A DNA stretch of 64,000 nucleotides from the NCBI GenBank assembly GCA_947601655.1, contig CANQGG010000003.1, positions 18,857 to 82,856 on the forward strand, given 5' to 3'. Origin of the DNA: an uncultured Akkermansia sp. (GTDB taxonomy: Bacteria > Verrucomicrobiota > Verrucomicrobiia > Verrucomicrobiales > Akkermansiaceae). Position numbers and translations under genes: made by a program. Positions 52,459 to 61,737 of the stretch are shown in pieces (the stretch's first letter is position 1; the number at the start of each line of letters is the position of its first letter). The notes under the pieces are model-generated. The model saw only the letters and a list, made by a program, of their open reading frames with translations, had not been told where the DNA came from and made no database searches.

Positions 52459-53499
52459 ATGTTGATAGACAGCATACGACTCTATGCCCAGGCGGGAAAG
52501 GGCGGGGATGGTCTTGCCAGCTTCCGACGGGAGAAATTTGTTCCCCGTGGCGGTCCGGATGGCGGCGACGGCGGCGACGGCGGCGATGTGGTGCTGGAAG
52601 TGAGTCAGGGGGTGCATGATTTGAGAAGCTTTTTCTATGATCCCAAGCTGATAGCGGGAAAAGGAATGCCCGGAATGCATGCGCTCAAACATGGCAAATC
52701 CGGCAAGAGCGTCATTGGCAAAGTGCCTCCAGGTACGGTAGTTTTTCGCACCCAGGCGACGTCTATGCAGGAGGCGGCATGGCTGGAGAAGGAGGGAGAA
52801 GGTTTGCAGCTCGAACAGGTGGCAGACCTCACCGGAGCGGGCGACCGCTTTGTGCTCTGCCGCGGCGGAAAAGGGGGCAGAGGCAACTGGCACTTCCGTT
52901 CTGCAACTGACCAGGCTCCCACCACTTTTGAGCCCGGCACTGAGGCTGAGGCGGGTGTTTTTGTGCTGGAACTCCGCAGTATCGCAGATGCGGGACTGGT
53001 GGGCTACCCGAATGCCGGAAAGAGCTCATTGCTGAGGGCTCTTTCCCGCGCGAAGCCAAAGGTGGCAGCCTATCCGTTCACCACGTTGCAGCCTGTTGTG
53101 GGTGTGGTGGAATGTGCTGATCTTTCACGTTTCGTGATGGCAGACATTCCCGGCATCATCGAGGGAGCGGCCGACAACCGTGGTCTGGGTCACGAATTCC
53201 TGCGTCACATCATGCGTTGTCGTGTTCTGCTTTTTGTGGTGGATATGACCGGTCTGGAGCATGATCCCGTGGAGGCGATTCAGACCCTGCGACGCGAGGT
53301 CAAACTGTACTCTGAAGAGCTTGCCTCGCGTCCCTGGCTCATCCTCGCCAATAAAATGGATGTCCCTGAATCACAGGAAAATCTTAATGTTCTGCGCACC
53401 CGCTTCCCACGCATTGAGATTCTCCCCATCTCAGCCCTGCAAAAGACAGGCCTGGATACGTTGAAGGATAAGATTCGTGGCTTACTCGTTCGCAGCTGA
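52459..53499 (+). CDS. obgE: GTPase ObgE/CgtA
   Basis: Gly-rich Obg domain GGPDGGDGGDGGDVVLEV; VGYPNAGKSSLLRALSRAKPKVAAYPFTTLQP. Confidence 0.95.
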   Translation: MLIDSIRLYAQAGKGGDGLASFRREKFVPRGGPDGGDGGDGGDVVLEVSQGVHDLRSFFYDPKLIAGKGMPGMHALKHGKSGKSVIGKVPPGTVVFRTQATSMQEAAWLEKEGEGLQLEQVADLTGAGDRFVLCRGGKGGRGNWHFRSATDQAPTTFEPGTEAEAGVFVLELRSIADAGLVGYPNAGKSSLLRALSRAKPKVAAYPFTTLQPVVGVVECADLSRFVMADIPGIIEGAADNRGLGHEFLRHIMRCRVLLFVVDMTGLEHDPVEAIQTLRREVKLYSEELASRPWLILANKMDVPESQENLNVLRTRFPRIEILPISALQKTGLDTLKDKIRGLLVRS

Positions 53500-53556
53500 T
53501 TGATAAATTCGCTTCCGGGGAGTTCGGAGTAGAGGACGAAAGAATGCCTCCTCCAT

Positions 53557-53792
53557 GGCAAACGCATTTGAGAAAAGTGAAGCAACAGAGAAAATGCTCT
53601 TGTTGACTGGTATCATTGTTGATACGCATTAAAAATCAGGGTAACAAGGGGACATCATGATGAGAGCTCTCAGGAAGTCTCCGCATACGTTCATGATTCG
53701 AAAAAACTGCGCAAAGCGCACATTATCAATACATGGTACATCGTCCATGGTACATGGTACATGAGCAAACGCATTTCCAATGCGTTTGCCCT
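53557..53792. repeat. MITE-like element El7 with 8-bp target site duplication AATGCCTC
   Basis: GGCAAACGCATTTGAG ... AGCAAACGCATTTCCAATGCGTTTGCCCT; AATGCCTC at 53543-53550 and 53793-53800. Confidence 0.85.
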
Positions 53793-53811
53793 AATGCCTC
53801 ATCCTCCGTAC

Positions 53812-53840
53812 TTGCGGCAGGCAGACGGTCGTGATAGAAT
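53812..53840 (+). promoter_or_regulatory. sigma70-like promoter of psd
   Basis: TTGCGG-N17-TAGAAT; ATG 53849. Confidence 0.55.
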
Positions 53841-53848
53841 AGGCTCAC

Positions 53849-54751
53849 ATGAAAAACACGCAACCCGTCAAATTTTGGAACCGCTACACCGGACGGGAGG
53901 AGGAAGAAAAAATTCTCGGTGAGAAAGCCCTGCGCTGGGTATATGGTTCTGCCTCAGGTCGGTTGGCTCTGCACCTGCTCATCAAGCGCGCCGTTTTCTC
54001 GCGTCTGCTTGGACGGATGAAGGATTCCCATCGCAGTGCGAGAGAGATTCCACCTTTTATTCGCGACTACAACATTGACGTGCGCGAACTCGAAAAAGCT
54101 CCGGAGGAATATGCCAGTTTCAATGAATTTTTTACACGCAAACTCAAACCGGAAGCTCGTCCTCTCTGCGCGGAACCTTCCCTGGCATTTCCGGCGGATG
54201 CGCGCCACCGCGCCTGGCAGGATGCCTCTGCAATCGATGGTGTGTATGTGAAGGGGCAGAGTTTTGATCTTCCTGCGTTGTTGGGGGATGAGGAGCTTGC
54301 GAGACGCTATGCGCACGGAGGCGTTCTGCTCTCGAGGCTGTGCCCGGTGGATTACCACCGCTATCACTTCCCCACTGCCGGGATAGCGGAGGAAGCACGG
54401 CGCATTCCGGGCGCGCTCGCAAGCGTTGCCCCGTACTCCCTGCGAAGACGGTTGGCATGGCTGTGGTGCAACAAGCGAGAGCTCACGCTCCTGCGTAACA
54501 CTTGCGTGGGAACTGTTCTCATTCTCGTCATCGGCGCTACGGGCGTGGGCGCCATTTGCCAAACCTACACACCCGGCGCGCACGTAGAAAAGGGTGAAGA
54601 ACAGGGGTTCTTTGCCTTCGGCGGTTCTACCGTCATGACCTTCTTCGAACCTGGACGCGTGAACTTCGCCGCCGACTTGCTGGAGCAAACAGCCCGTGGC
54701 ATCGAGCTCTACGCGCACCAGGGAGATTTTCTTGGCGGACAATCGTCCTGA
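53849..54751 (+). CDS. psd: Phosphatidylserine decarboxylase
   Basis: SFNEFFTRKLKPEARPL; LCPVDYHRYHFPTAG; FGGSTVMTFFEP. Confidence 0.9.
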   Translation: MKNTQPVKFWNRYTGREEEEKILGEKALRWVYGSASGRLALHLLIKRAVFSRLLGRMKDSHRSAREIPPFIRDYNIDVRELEKAPEEYASFNEFFTRKLKPEARPLCAEPSLAFPADARHRAWQDASAIDGVYVKGQSFDLPALLGDEELARRYAHGGVLLSRLCPVDYHRYHFPTAGIAEEARRIPGALASVAPYSLRRRLAWLWCNKRELTLLRNTCVGTVLILVIGATGVGAICQTYTPGAHVEKGEEQGFFAFGGSTVMTFFEPGRVNFAADLLEQTARGIELYAHQGDFLGGQSS

Positions 54752-54879
54752 TACGCGCTCCCCAGGAGTTCAAGGCTCACTTTCGCTCCGCATGAAACGG
54801 AGAAATTAGCGCTTGACAGGAGGAAGTCGTATGGTACAATGCCTCCCGCGCGCTGCGACGGAAACGCAGTCTACCCACT

Positions 54880-55152
54880 ATGAAAGCAAATCTCCATCCC
54901 GATTATCATCCTGTTGTGTTCGTGGATATTACCACGGGGCAACGTTTCATCACCAGCTCCACAGCCAAGTCTGCAAAAACAGAAGTTATCGACGGCGTGG
55001 AGCATTACGTCATCTCCTGCGGTATCACATCCGACTCGCACCCCTTCTTCACCGGTAAGAATCAGTTTGTAGACACGGAGGGACGTATTGACAAGTTCCA
55101 GAAGCGCTTTGGAGCTGTGCGTCGCGCAAAGAAGAGCGCCGCCCAGGGTTAA
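54880..55152 (+). CDS. rpmE2: 50S ribosomal protein L31 type B
   Basis: MKANLHPDYHPVVFVDITTGQRFITSST...SHPFFTGKNQFVDTEGRIDKFQKRF. Confidence 0.94.
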   Translation: MKANLHPDYHPVVFVDITTGQRFITSSTAKSAKTEVIDGVEHYVISCGITSDSHPFFTGKNQFVDTEGRIDKFQKRFGAVRRAKKSAAQG

Positions 55153-55180
55153 GGGAAAAAAACAATTTTATTCACAAAAT

Positions 55181-55215
55181 GCCCGGATCGCTTATCTCCG
55201 CGGTCCGGGCTTTCT
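55181..55215 (+). terminator. Intrinsic terminator after rpmE2
   Basis: GCCCGGATCGC loop GCGGTCCGGGC then TTTCT. Confidence 0.7.
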
Positions 55216-55239
55216 ATTACGCGAAGATCGCCGGGGCGC

Positions 55240-57453
55240 TCACTTCATGAGCCCCTGCTTCTGGAGGAGGGCATCCGGGTTGGGATCGCGCCCCATGAAG
55301 TTGCGATAGAGTTCCGCAGCCGGTTTGCTGTCGCCCCTGGAAAGAATCTCCTTGCGATACGCAGCACCGACGGAGGGATTTAGGATGCCTTTTTTTAGGA
55401 AGAACGTATAAACATCTGCAGCGAGGACTTCGGCCCATTTATAGGAGTAGTAGGCTCCAGCGTAACCACCTGATATGCAGTGTGTAAGTGTACGCATTAT
55501 GGAGGGTGGTTGGACGGTCATCGGGGTACGCCATGGAGCAAGGATTTGTAAGGAGGCAGAATCGATGTTTTGATCGATGCAATTTTTTGCATAATTCATG
55601 TGCATTTCGAGGTCGAGTTTGGCGATGCAGAGCTGTCCCATATTGTCATGGGCGGGGAAGAAGAAGCGCACGTTCTGCATCTTGCGGACGTAGTCGTCCG
55701 GGATAGGCTGGCCGGTCTTGTAGTGGACTGCGTAAGTCGCCATACCTTCCGGTTCCCAGGTCCAGTTTTCGTTCATCTGGCTGGGAAGCTCCACGAAGTC
55801 CCAGGCTACGTTTGTGCCGGAGTGGGCGCGCAGCTCCGTATCGCTGAGCATGACGTGCATCATGTGCCCGAACTCATGGAAGATGGTCTCCACGTCGCGG
55901 TGGGAGAAGAGGGCGGGGGCATCTTTCCCCGGGGCGCTCAAATTGCCGGCGAGGAGGGCAAGATGCGGGGAATGCGGCTTGCCATCATGCGCCGGCGTGC
56001 CGTAATGAATCGGCTGCACCCACGCGCCGCCGCGTTTTGTGGAGCGCGGGAAGATATCCAGATAAAACGAACCCAGGTGAGCCCCTGTCTTGTTGTCACG
56101 CACCTCGAAGAGGCGCACCTCCGGGTGCCACACTTCGACGGAATTTGCCGGACGCTCGCCGGGATTCTGCCCCGCAACATACGTGGCACGCTCGGTGACG
56201 GAGATGTCGTACAGGCGCGTATAGATGCTCAGCATCCCCCGGATGACATGCTCCGCTTCCTGGTAGGGACGCAGGAGCTCCGTATCGAAGGCAAACTTCT
56301 CCTTTTGCAGTTTGCGCAGGTAGTAGGCGCTGTCCCAGGGGTTGATCTTTGTCTGCACAGGCTGTCCCTTGTCCCTGGCGATAAATTCCAGGAGCTCTTG
56401 CGCCTCAGCGTCATACGGCGCCTTCACCTTGCGCATCATATCGTCCACAAAGCTCATGGCCTTGTCCCCACTGCCCACCATGCGGTGCGCCAGCACGAGG
56501 TCCGGATAATTCTTAAAGCCGAGCAAATTGGCGAGTTCCTGACGCAGCTCCATCACGCGAGTCACGATGGCGGCGTTGTCATACGGGGCGTCTTTACCGA
56601 CGGAGGAAAGGGCTTCCCAGCAACGCTTACGAGTGGCCTCCACATCGCAATGGTAGATCACCTGGTACACGCTTGGCTCCTGCAGGGTGATGAGCCAGCG
56701 CGGCTCCTTCTCTGAGCCAAATCCCTTCTGTTGAGCGGCGGAAGCAGCGCGGCTCATCCAATCCTCGCTCATTCCGGCCAGTTGTCCGGGATCGTCCACC
56801 ACCCATTGCCAGGCATTGGTTGCGTCGAGCACATTTTTGTCGAACTCGTGGGCCAGCGAGGAGAGCTCACTGACGATTTCTGCGTAGCGCGCCTTCTTGT
56901 CCTCAGGCAGATCCGCCCCACTATCACGGAAACTATCGACGACCTGCTGCACATAACGCTGCTTCTCCGGGGAGAGATTCTTCACCCATGGCGCGGCGGC
57001 GGCGGACTTGATCACCTTCCAGAGCTCGGCATCGGCGGTGATGGAGGTGGAGAAACGGCTCAACTCCGGGATAAGCTCCTCCTGGGCAGCGCGCAACCCT
57101 TCGCTATCCATTACGCTCGAAAGCACGTGCATCTGCCCTTCGGCCTCATCCATTTCTTCCGCCAGATTTTCAAAGACTCCGAATACGTTATCGTACGTAG
57201 CCTCCTCCGGACGGATGGCGCGCAGCTTTTCGAGGCGCTTACGGGCAATTTCGATACCGGCGCGGATGCGCTCCTTGCAGACCTGCGGGGTGAGAGAGCC
57301 CCATGCGGGATAAAGTTCCTGCTCGGAACAGGAGGCATCCGCGCGGCAATCCTGTCCCCCGGAGGCGGACGGCGAAGCGCTCTGCGCAACCTCCTGCGCA
57401 CACAACGTCCACGAAAAAAACAACAACCCCAGACAAATTACTCGTATCATCAA
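55240..57453 (-). CDS. M3-family oligopeptidase/peptidyl-dipeptidase, exported
   Basis: Signal peptide; FSHRDVETIFHEFGHMMHVMLSDTELRAHSGTNVAWDFVELPSQMNENW. Confidence 0.92.
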   Translation of the reverse strand: MMIRVICLGLLFFSWTLCAQEVAQSASPSASGGQDCRADASCSEQELYPAWGSLTPQVCKERIRAGIEIARKRLEKLRAIRPEEATYDNVFGVFENLAEEMDEAEGQMHVLSSVMDSEGLRAAQEELIPELSRFSTSITADAELWKVIKSAAAAPWVKNLSPEKQRYVQQVVDSFRDSGADLPEDKKARYAEIVSELSSLAHEFDKNVLDATNAWQWVVDDPGQLAGMSEDWMSRAASAAQQKGFGSEKEPRWLITLQEPSVYQVIYHCDVEATRKRCWEALSSVGKDAPYDNAAIVTRVMELRQELANLLGFKNYPDLVLAHRMVGSGDKAMSFVDDMMRKVKAPYDAEAQELLEFIARDKGQPVQTKINPWDSAYYLRKLQKEKFAFDTELLRPYQEAEHVIRGMLSIYTRLYDISVTERATYVAGQNPGERPANSVEVWHPEVRLFEVRDNKTGAHLGSFYLDIFPRSTKRGGAWVQPIHYGTPAHDGKPHSPHLALLAGNLSAPGKDAPALFSHRDVETIFHEFGHMMHVMLSDTELRAHSGTNVAWDFVELPSQMNENWTWEPEGMATYAVHYKTGQPIPDDYVRKMQNVRFFFPAHDNMGQLCIAKLDLEMHMNYAKNCIDQNIDSASLQILAPWRTPMTVQPPSIMRTLTHCISGGYAGAYYSYKWAEVLAADVYTFFLKKGILNPSVGAAYRKEILSRGDSKPAAELYRNFMGRDPNPDALLQKQGLMK

Positions 57454-57509
57454 GAAGAGTACGTCGGCGACGTCTCTATTCTTTCAGAAAAAAACTCCTC
57501 AAAAGGGCA

Positions 57510-57746
57510 TTATTTGTTGAGAGCGGAGCAATGCGGGCAACGGGCAGGACCGCGCTCAAACGGACGCAGGAAGCGATATCCGCAGATGCGACAAATCGAA
57601 TGGGTGCGTTTACGGCGCAACCGTCTGATTTTGGAGGAGATCTGCACCGGGATCATCACACATCCCGTGGCGGCGATTCCTCCCACCAGGATGAAGAGGA
57701 AAAGCTGCTGAAGAGAGATTTCGATCGGGAAGTTCATGGCGTACAC
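57510..57746 (-). CDS. Small membrane protein with C-terminal zinc-ribbon
   Basis: TM segment then CRICGYRFLRPFERGPARCPHC. Confidence 0.65.
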   Translation of the reverse strand: MYAMNFPIEISLQQLFLFILVGGIAATGCVMIPVQISSKIRRLRRKRTHSICRICGYRFLRPFERGPARCPHCSALNK

Positions 57747-58192
57747 TATCTGGGGCCATTATTCGGAGCGACAGAGGGAACGTTTTCCATGGGGATTTTC
57801 TCCAAATCCGGCATCGGCACGCTGTCATCCAGGAGAATGGTCCGGCAGCTTCCCGACAGAAAATCCTCAGGAGGAGCGGGGAGCAGGGGCACCTTCCGCC
57901 GTGTCGGCAGGGTGTTTCCGGGAATGCTGATCTGCTCAGCCGGATCCACGCTGCGGGGCAGATGCAGAGGAAGCGCGCTGTTCTGGCGCACGCGGAATTG
58001 CGTCAACTCATCGTTCTTGTAGAGCACAGCGCCCACACCTTGCGGGCGCAGGGGCACGGACACCCGTACATCAAAGAGCATCATGCCCCCGATGACTCCA
58101 ATTGCTGACAGGATAAAAAACAGCGGGAAGTACCCGTGCATCGGTCGGGAATGCAACGTGTGGTAAATCAGTTTGGAAGGGGTGTACTTCAT
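57746..58192 (-). CDS. Hypothetical single-TM protein, Pro-rich, coupled to exbD-like gene
   Basis: 148-aa ORF; overlaps neighbouring ORFs at both ends. Confidence 0.65.
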   Translation of the reverse strand: MKYTPSKLIYHTLHSRPMHGYFPLFFILSAIGVIGGMMLFDVRVSVPLRPQGVGAVLYKNDELTQFRVRQNSALPLHLPRSVDPAEQISIPGNTLPTRRKVPLLPAPPEDFLSGSCRTILLDDSVPMPDLEKIPMENVPSVAPNNGPR

Positions 58193-58626
58193 TCATCCGT
58201 AGGTGGGCGACCGTAAAAAGCGCATGTAAAACCATGCTGCATAATGACATCCGCAAGCGTCTGCACCGTACCGATGCTCACTGCTTCATCGCAAGCGATG
58301 ATGATCGTGATCGAATCCGGTCTCACCGGGGTCTCCTTCCATTTGTCCAGAAGGCGTTTTACTCCCGTCAAACCGCCGGGGATTTCCTTGTCTTCCGAAT
58401 AATAGCGAGGGGTCTCGCCGGGAGTGATCGTGATGATGTGCGACAGAGAGCGGTCAAAACGCTCTATGGAAAAATGAGTGGCGGCCGGGCGTATATTCAC
58501 GCCGAAGCGCGGGGCGCGGTAACTCGTCAGCAACACGCACGCGCAGAGCAGGATAAACAAATTCACCCCCGCGAGCACCACGATGGCAAATCCGGATCCG
58601 TTCAGGTTGGAGCGTATACGACGCAT
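58189..58626 (-). CDS. ExbD/TolR-like biopolymer transport protein
   Basis: Single N-terminal TM, periplasmic domain DSITIIIACDEAVSIGTVQTLADVIMQHGF. Confidence 0.75.
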   Translation of the reverse strand: MRRIRSNLNGSGFAIVVLAGVNLFILLCACVLLTSYRAPRFGVNIRPAATHFSIERFDRSLSHIITITPGETPRYYSEDKEIPGGLTGVKRLLDKWKETPVRPDSITIIIACDEAVSIGTVQTLADVIMQHGFTCAFYGRPPTDE

Positions 58627-58656
58627 GATTCAAGGAAGCTGGCTGGAGCAGATCAA

Positions 58657-59322
58657 CTAACTATCTTCTGACGCATCCTCCTGAGGCGCGGCGGGTTCTG
58701 AGGGGCGTAATCGCGCGTCGCAGATAATGTGCACGCATTCGAGGCCTGCACGCTCGATGTTATTGATAATCTTGCGTGCGCGAGAAGCGAGGTACATGTA
58801 GAAAATATAGATGGGAATGGCCAATGAGATACCGACGGCGGAGAGGGTAAGAGCGTGGCGCAGGGTGAAAGCGACCTGCGGCATAGACGCGCCGCCGTCG
58901 ATGATTCCCGGCTGCTCGTAGAAATCCACCAGACCGAGTATCGTCCCCAGCAGCCCCAGCAACGGCATCACAGTGGCACAAACCAGCAGAGTCCGGATAT
59001 TACGATCTACACGAAAGACCTCAAGTTCAGCCGCTTCCAGAGCAATTTCCCGCAATTCACTGCGCGCCAGACGCGGTCTTGTCAGCACAGCTTCCACCAC
59101 GCGCGCCATCGGTCCCGGCAACTGACGCGCTTCGTGCAATGCTTCGTTGTATTGCCCACTGCGCAGCAGAGCCGAGAGCCCCCGCAGGAAATCGCCGGAA
59201 TTGATGCTCACGCGGTGGAAATAGAAGAGGCGTTCGGCGATCACGGCAAAAGCGAGGACCACGAAGAAAATGACAAGCCACAGGATGGGATCCATGGCGG
59301 ACAGACTTTCAGTTTCCGGCAT
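58657..59322 (-). CDS. MotA/TolQ/ExbB proton channel family protein
   Basis: ATVMPLLGLLGTILGLVDFY...LRHALTLSAVGISLAIPIYIFYMYLASRAR. Confidence 0.87.
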   Translation of the reverse strand: MPETESLSAMDPILWLVIFFVVLAFAVIAERLFYFHRVSINSGDFLRGLSALLRSGQYNEALHEARQLPGPMARVVEAVLTRPRLARSELREIALEAAELEVFRVDRNIRTLLVCATVMPLLGLLGTILGLVDFYEQPGIIDGGASMPQVAFTLRHALTLSAVGISLAIPIYIFYMYLASRARKIINNIERAGLECVHIICDARLRPSEPAAPQEDASEDS

Positions 59323-59348
59323 TGTAAGAGAAAATCAGGGGGTGTTGG

Positions 59349-60641
59349 TTAATGAGCGACGGGCGACGCAGCAATGACCTCGTGACCGAAATACGGCACG
59401 AGCGCGTCCGGGATGCGCACCGAGCCATCCGGCTGCTGGCATTGCTCCAGCAGAGCCACGTACAGCCGCGGCAGGGCCGTGCCGGAGCCATTCAGCGTGT
59501 AGGGAACGCGCATGCGCCCCTCAGCATCCTTGTAGCGCAGTTTCATGCGGCGCGCCTGATAGTCCGTGAAGCAGGAGCAGCTGGAGACCTCCAGATACTT
59601 GCCCTGACCGGGCGCCCACACCTCAATATCGTAAGTTTTGGCAGAAGAGAAGCCGATATCGCCCGTACAGAGTTCGATGACGCGGTAGTGCAAGCCGAGT
59701 TTTTGCAGGATGCTTTCGGCGTGCCCCGTGAGCTGTTCGAGAATCCGGAACCCATCCTCCGGGCGGCAGATGGTCACGAGTTCCACCTTGTCGAACTGGT
59801 GCACACGTATCATGCCCTTGTTCTCACGACCGGCAGACCCTGCTTCACGACGGTAGCAAGGCGTATACGCCGTCATCTTGATGGGCAGATCACTCTCGCG
59901 CAGTATCTGCTCGCGGTACAGGTTAGTCACCGGCACCTCCGCGGTGGGCACGTTGAACATGGCATTATCCTCCAGACCGTACATATCTTCCTCAAACTTG
60001 GGAAGCTGCCCGGTGCCGATCATGCAGTCTCGCTTCACCATGAAAGGCACTCCTACCTCCTGATAGCCATTCTGCAAGGTCTGCACATCCAGCAGGAAAT
60101 TGATCAGCGCGCGTTCTAGTCGGGCGCCAAGACCGCGGTACACGATAAAGCCGGAGCCGGAGATGCGCGCCGCCGCCTCAAAGTCGAGGAGACCGAGAGC
60201 ATTTGCAATCTGCACGTGGTCCTTCGGTTCTGAAATCTCCGGCTTTTCGCCCCACAGACGCAGCACGGGATTGGCTGTCTCATCCGCCCCCACCGGCGCG
60301 CCTTCGTGCGGCATATTCGGGATGGAGAGGAGCAGTTGTTCCTGCTCCTCCGCAGCAGCTGTGGCAGCCGTTTCCAAATCACGAAGACGTTCGCCAAGCT
60401 CAGTCATGCGCGCTTTCAGCTGCTCAGCCTCTTCCTTTTTCCCTTCCTTGAGCAGTGCTCCGATGCGCTTGGATGAAGAGTTGCGCTCCTGGGAAAGAGC
60501 CTGTTTTTCCGTTTCGATCCTGCGCCTTTTTTCGTCGCATTCCAGCACACGGTCCACCAGCATCCAGTGCTCGCCACCGCGCTGCCTCACGCGCTCCTTC
60601 ACCATCTGGGGATTCTCTCGAATGACTCGTATATCCAACAT
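59349..60641 (-). CDS. serS: Seryl-tRNA synthetase
   Basis: MLDIRVIRENPQMVKERVRQRG; TAYTPCYRREAGSAGRENKGMIRVHQFDKVEL. Confidence 0.96.
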   Translation of the reverse strand: MLDIRVIRENPQMVKERVRQRGGEHWMLVDRVLECDEKRRRIETEKQALSQERNSSSKRIGALLKEGKKEEAEQLKARMTELGERLRDLETAATAAAEEQEQLLLSIPNMPHEGAPVGADETANPVLRLWGEKPEISEPKDHVQIANALGLLDFEAAARISGSGFIVYRGLGARLERALINFLLDVQTLQNGYQEVGVPFMVKRDCMIGTGQLPKFEEDMYGLEDNAMFNVPTAEVPVTNLYREQILRESDLPIKMTAYTPCYRREAGSAGRENKGMIRVHQFDKVELVTICRPEDGFRILEQLTGHAESILQKLGLHYRVIELCTGDIGFSSAKTYDIEVWAPGQGKYLEVSSCSCFTDYQARRMKLRYKDAEGRMRVPYTLNGSGTALPRLYVALLEQCQQPDGSVRIPDALVPYFGHEVIAASPVAH

Positions 60642-60650
60642 ATCCCCTTC

Positions 60651-60678
60651 ATTCTACCCCTTTCTCTCCATTTTTCAA
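60651..60678 (-). promoter_or_regulatory. sigma70-like promoter of serS
   Basis: Minus TTGAAA-N16-TAGAAT, ATG 9 nt after -10. Confidence 0.6.
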
Positions 60679-60689
60679 GTCGAAAGCCC

Positions 60690-61045
60690 AGGACAAACGC
60701 ATTGGGAATGCACTTGTTCATGGACCCTTTCATGGACCCTTTCATGGACCATGTACCGATGTACGATGACTCACAGCCGCCTCACGGCTGTTCGCCCTGC
60801 GGGCAAAAGCTGCGCTTTTGTCCAAACTGCCTCACGGCCGTCGGCAGTTTTGGACCATGTAGGAAGTTAGCGCGCTGGCGCGCGAAGCTGCGAAGCTTTA
60901 GCTGAGGTGGTGGATAAATCATGCGTGGTGATTAGTCAGAAAGGTTTGTGGATAAGCGAAGCCAGGGAAACGGCTTTGCTACATGGTACCATGTGGATGT
61001 ACCATGTATTGATAATGTGCGTGTTGCGCAGGTTTTTTCGAATAG
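60690..61045. repeat. MITE-like element El8 (rearranged, right border not found)
   Basis: AGGACAAACGCATTGGGAATGC; inverted hairpin module plus non-inverted GCGCGCTGGCGCGCGAAGCTGCGAAGCTTTAGCTGAGG module. Confidence 0.8.
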
Positions 61046-61091
61046 TGAACGCATGCAAGGGCTTCCTGGGAGTCCTCATCGTGATGACTGT

Positions 61092-61700
61092 TTGTTGTCA
61101 TGATCTTTTCATTCGTCGTGACAAGCTGCTTAAATCCGTTTGAATATTCCCTTTATTATCTGATTCCTTCTCGCGCAACATCCGTTTGCTATTTATTGAT
61201 AATATTCATATTGAAAAATTTATGGATTAATCATTGCATCGAAAAAAAGGGGGAGAAATCGGCACCTTTTTCATCACAAAAAACGATCGTTGTCGTGGTT
61301 TTTTGAATTCATCGTGCCAAATTGCTTAAATCCGTTTGAATATTCCCCTTTATTATCTGATTCCTCCTCGCGCAACATCCGTTTGCTATTTATTGATAAT
61401 ATTTATATTGCAAAATTTATGAGGTAATCATTGCATCGAAAAAATGGTAGGCAGTCAGCGTCTTTTTCCATTGCAAAAACGATCGTTGTCGTGGCCTTTT
61501 CATTCGTCGTGCCAAATTGCTTAAATCCGTTTGAATATTCCCTTTATTATCTGATTCCTTCTCGCGCAACATCCGCTTGCTATTTATTGATAATATATAT
61601 ATTGCAAAATTTATGGATTAATCATTGCATCGAAAAAAAGGGGAGAAATCGGCGCATTTTTCATCGCAAAAAACTCTCGTTGTCGTGATCTTTTTTGGAA
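61092..61700. repeat. Tandem array of about 195-bp AT-rich units (three copies plus partial)
   Basis: GCTTAAATCCGTTTGAATATTCC recurs at 61128, 61324, 61519 (spacing 196 and 195). Confidence 0.9.
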
Positions 61701-61737
61701 CAACCACTGCACGGAAAAGAGAGGCAGCAGAAATATT

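Noticed and set aside
55570-56715. 381-aa plus-strand ORF
   Set aside because: Antisense to the M3 peptidase with HEFGHMMH on the minus strand
61100-61688. Short ORFs (68 and 85 aa) repeated in the 195-bp array
   Set aside because: The middle unit has stops in the same frame and indels; no start/RBS context; treated as non-coding repeat
60690-61700. Possible CRISPR array
   Set aside because: Units are about 195 bp and similar along their whole length with no short repeat/unique spacer pattern; no cas genes
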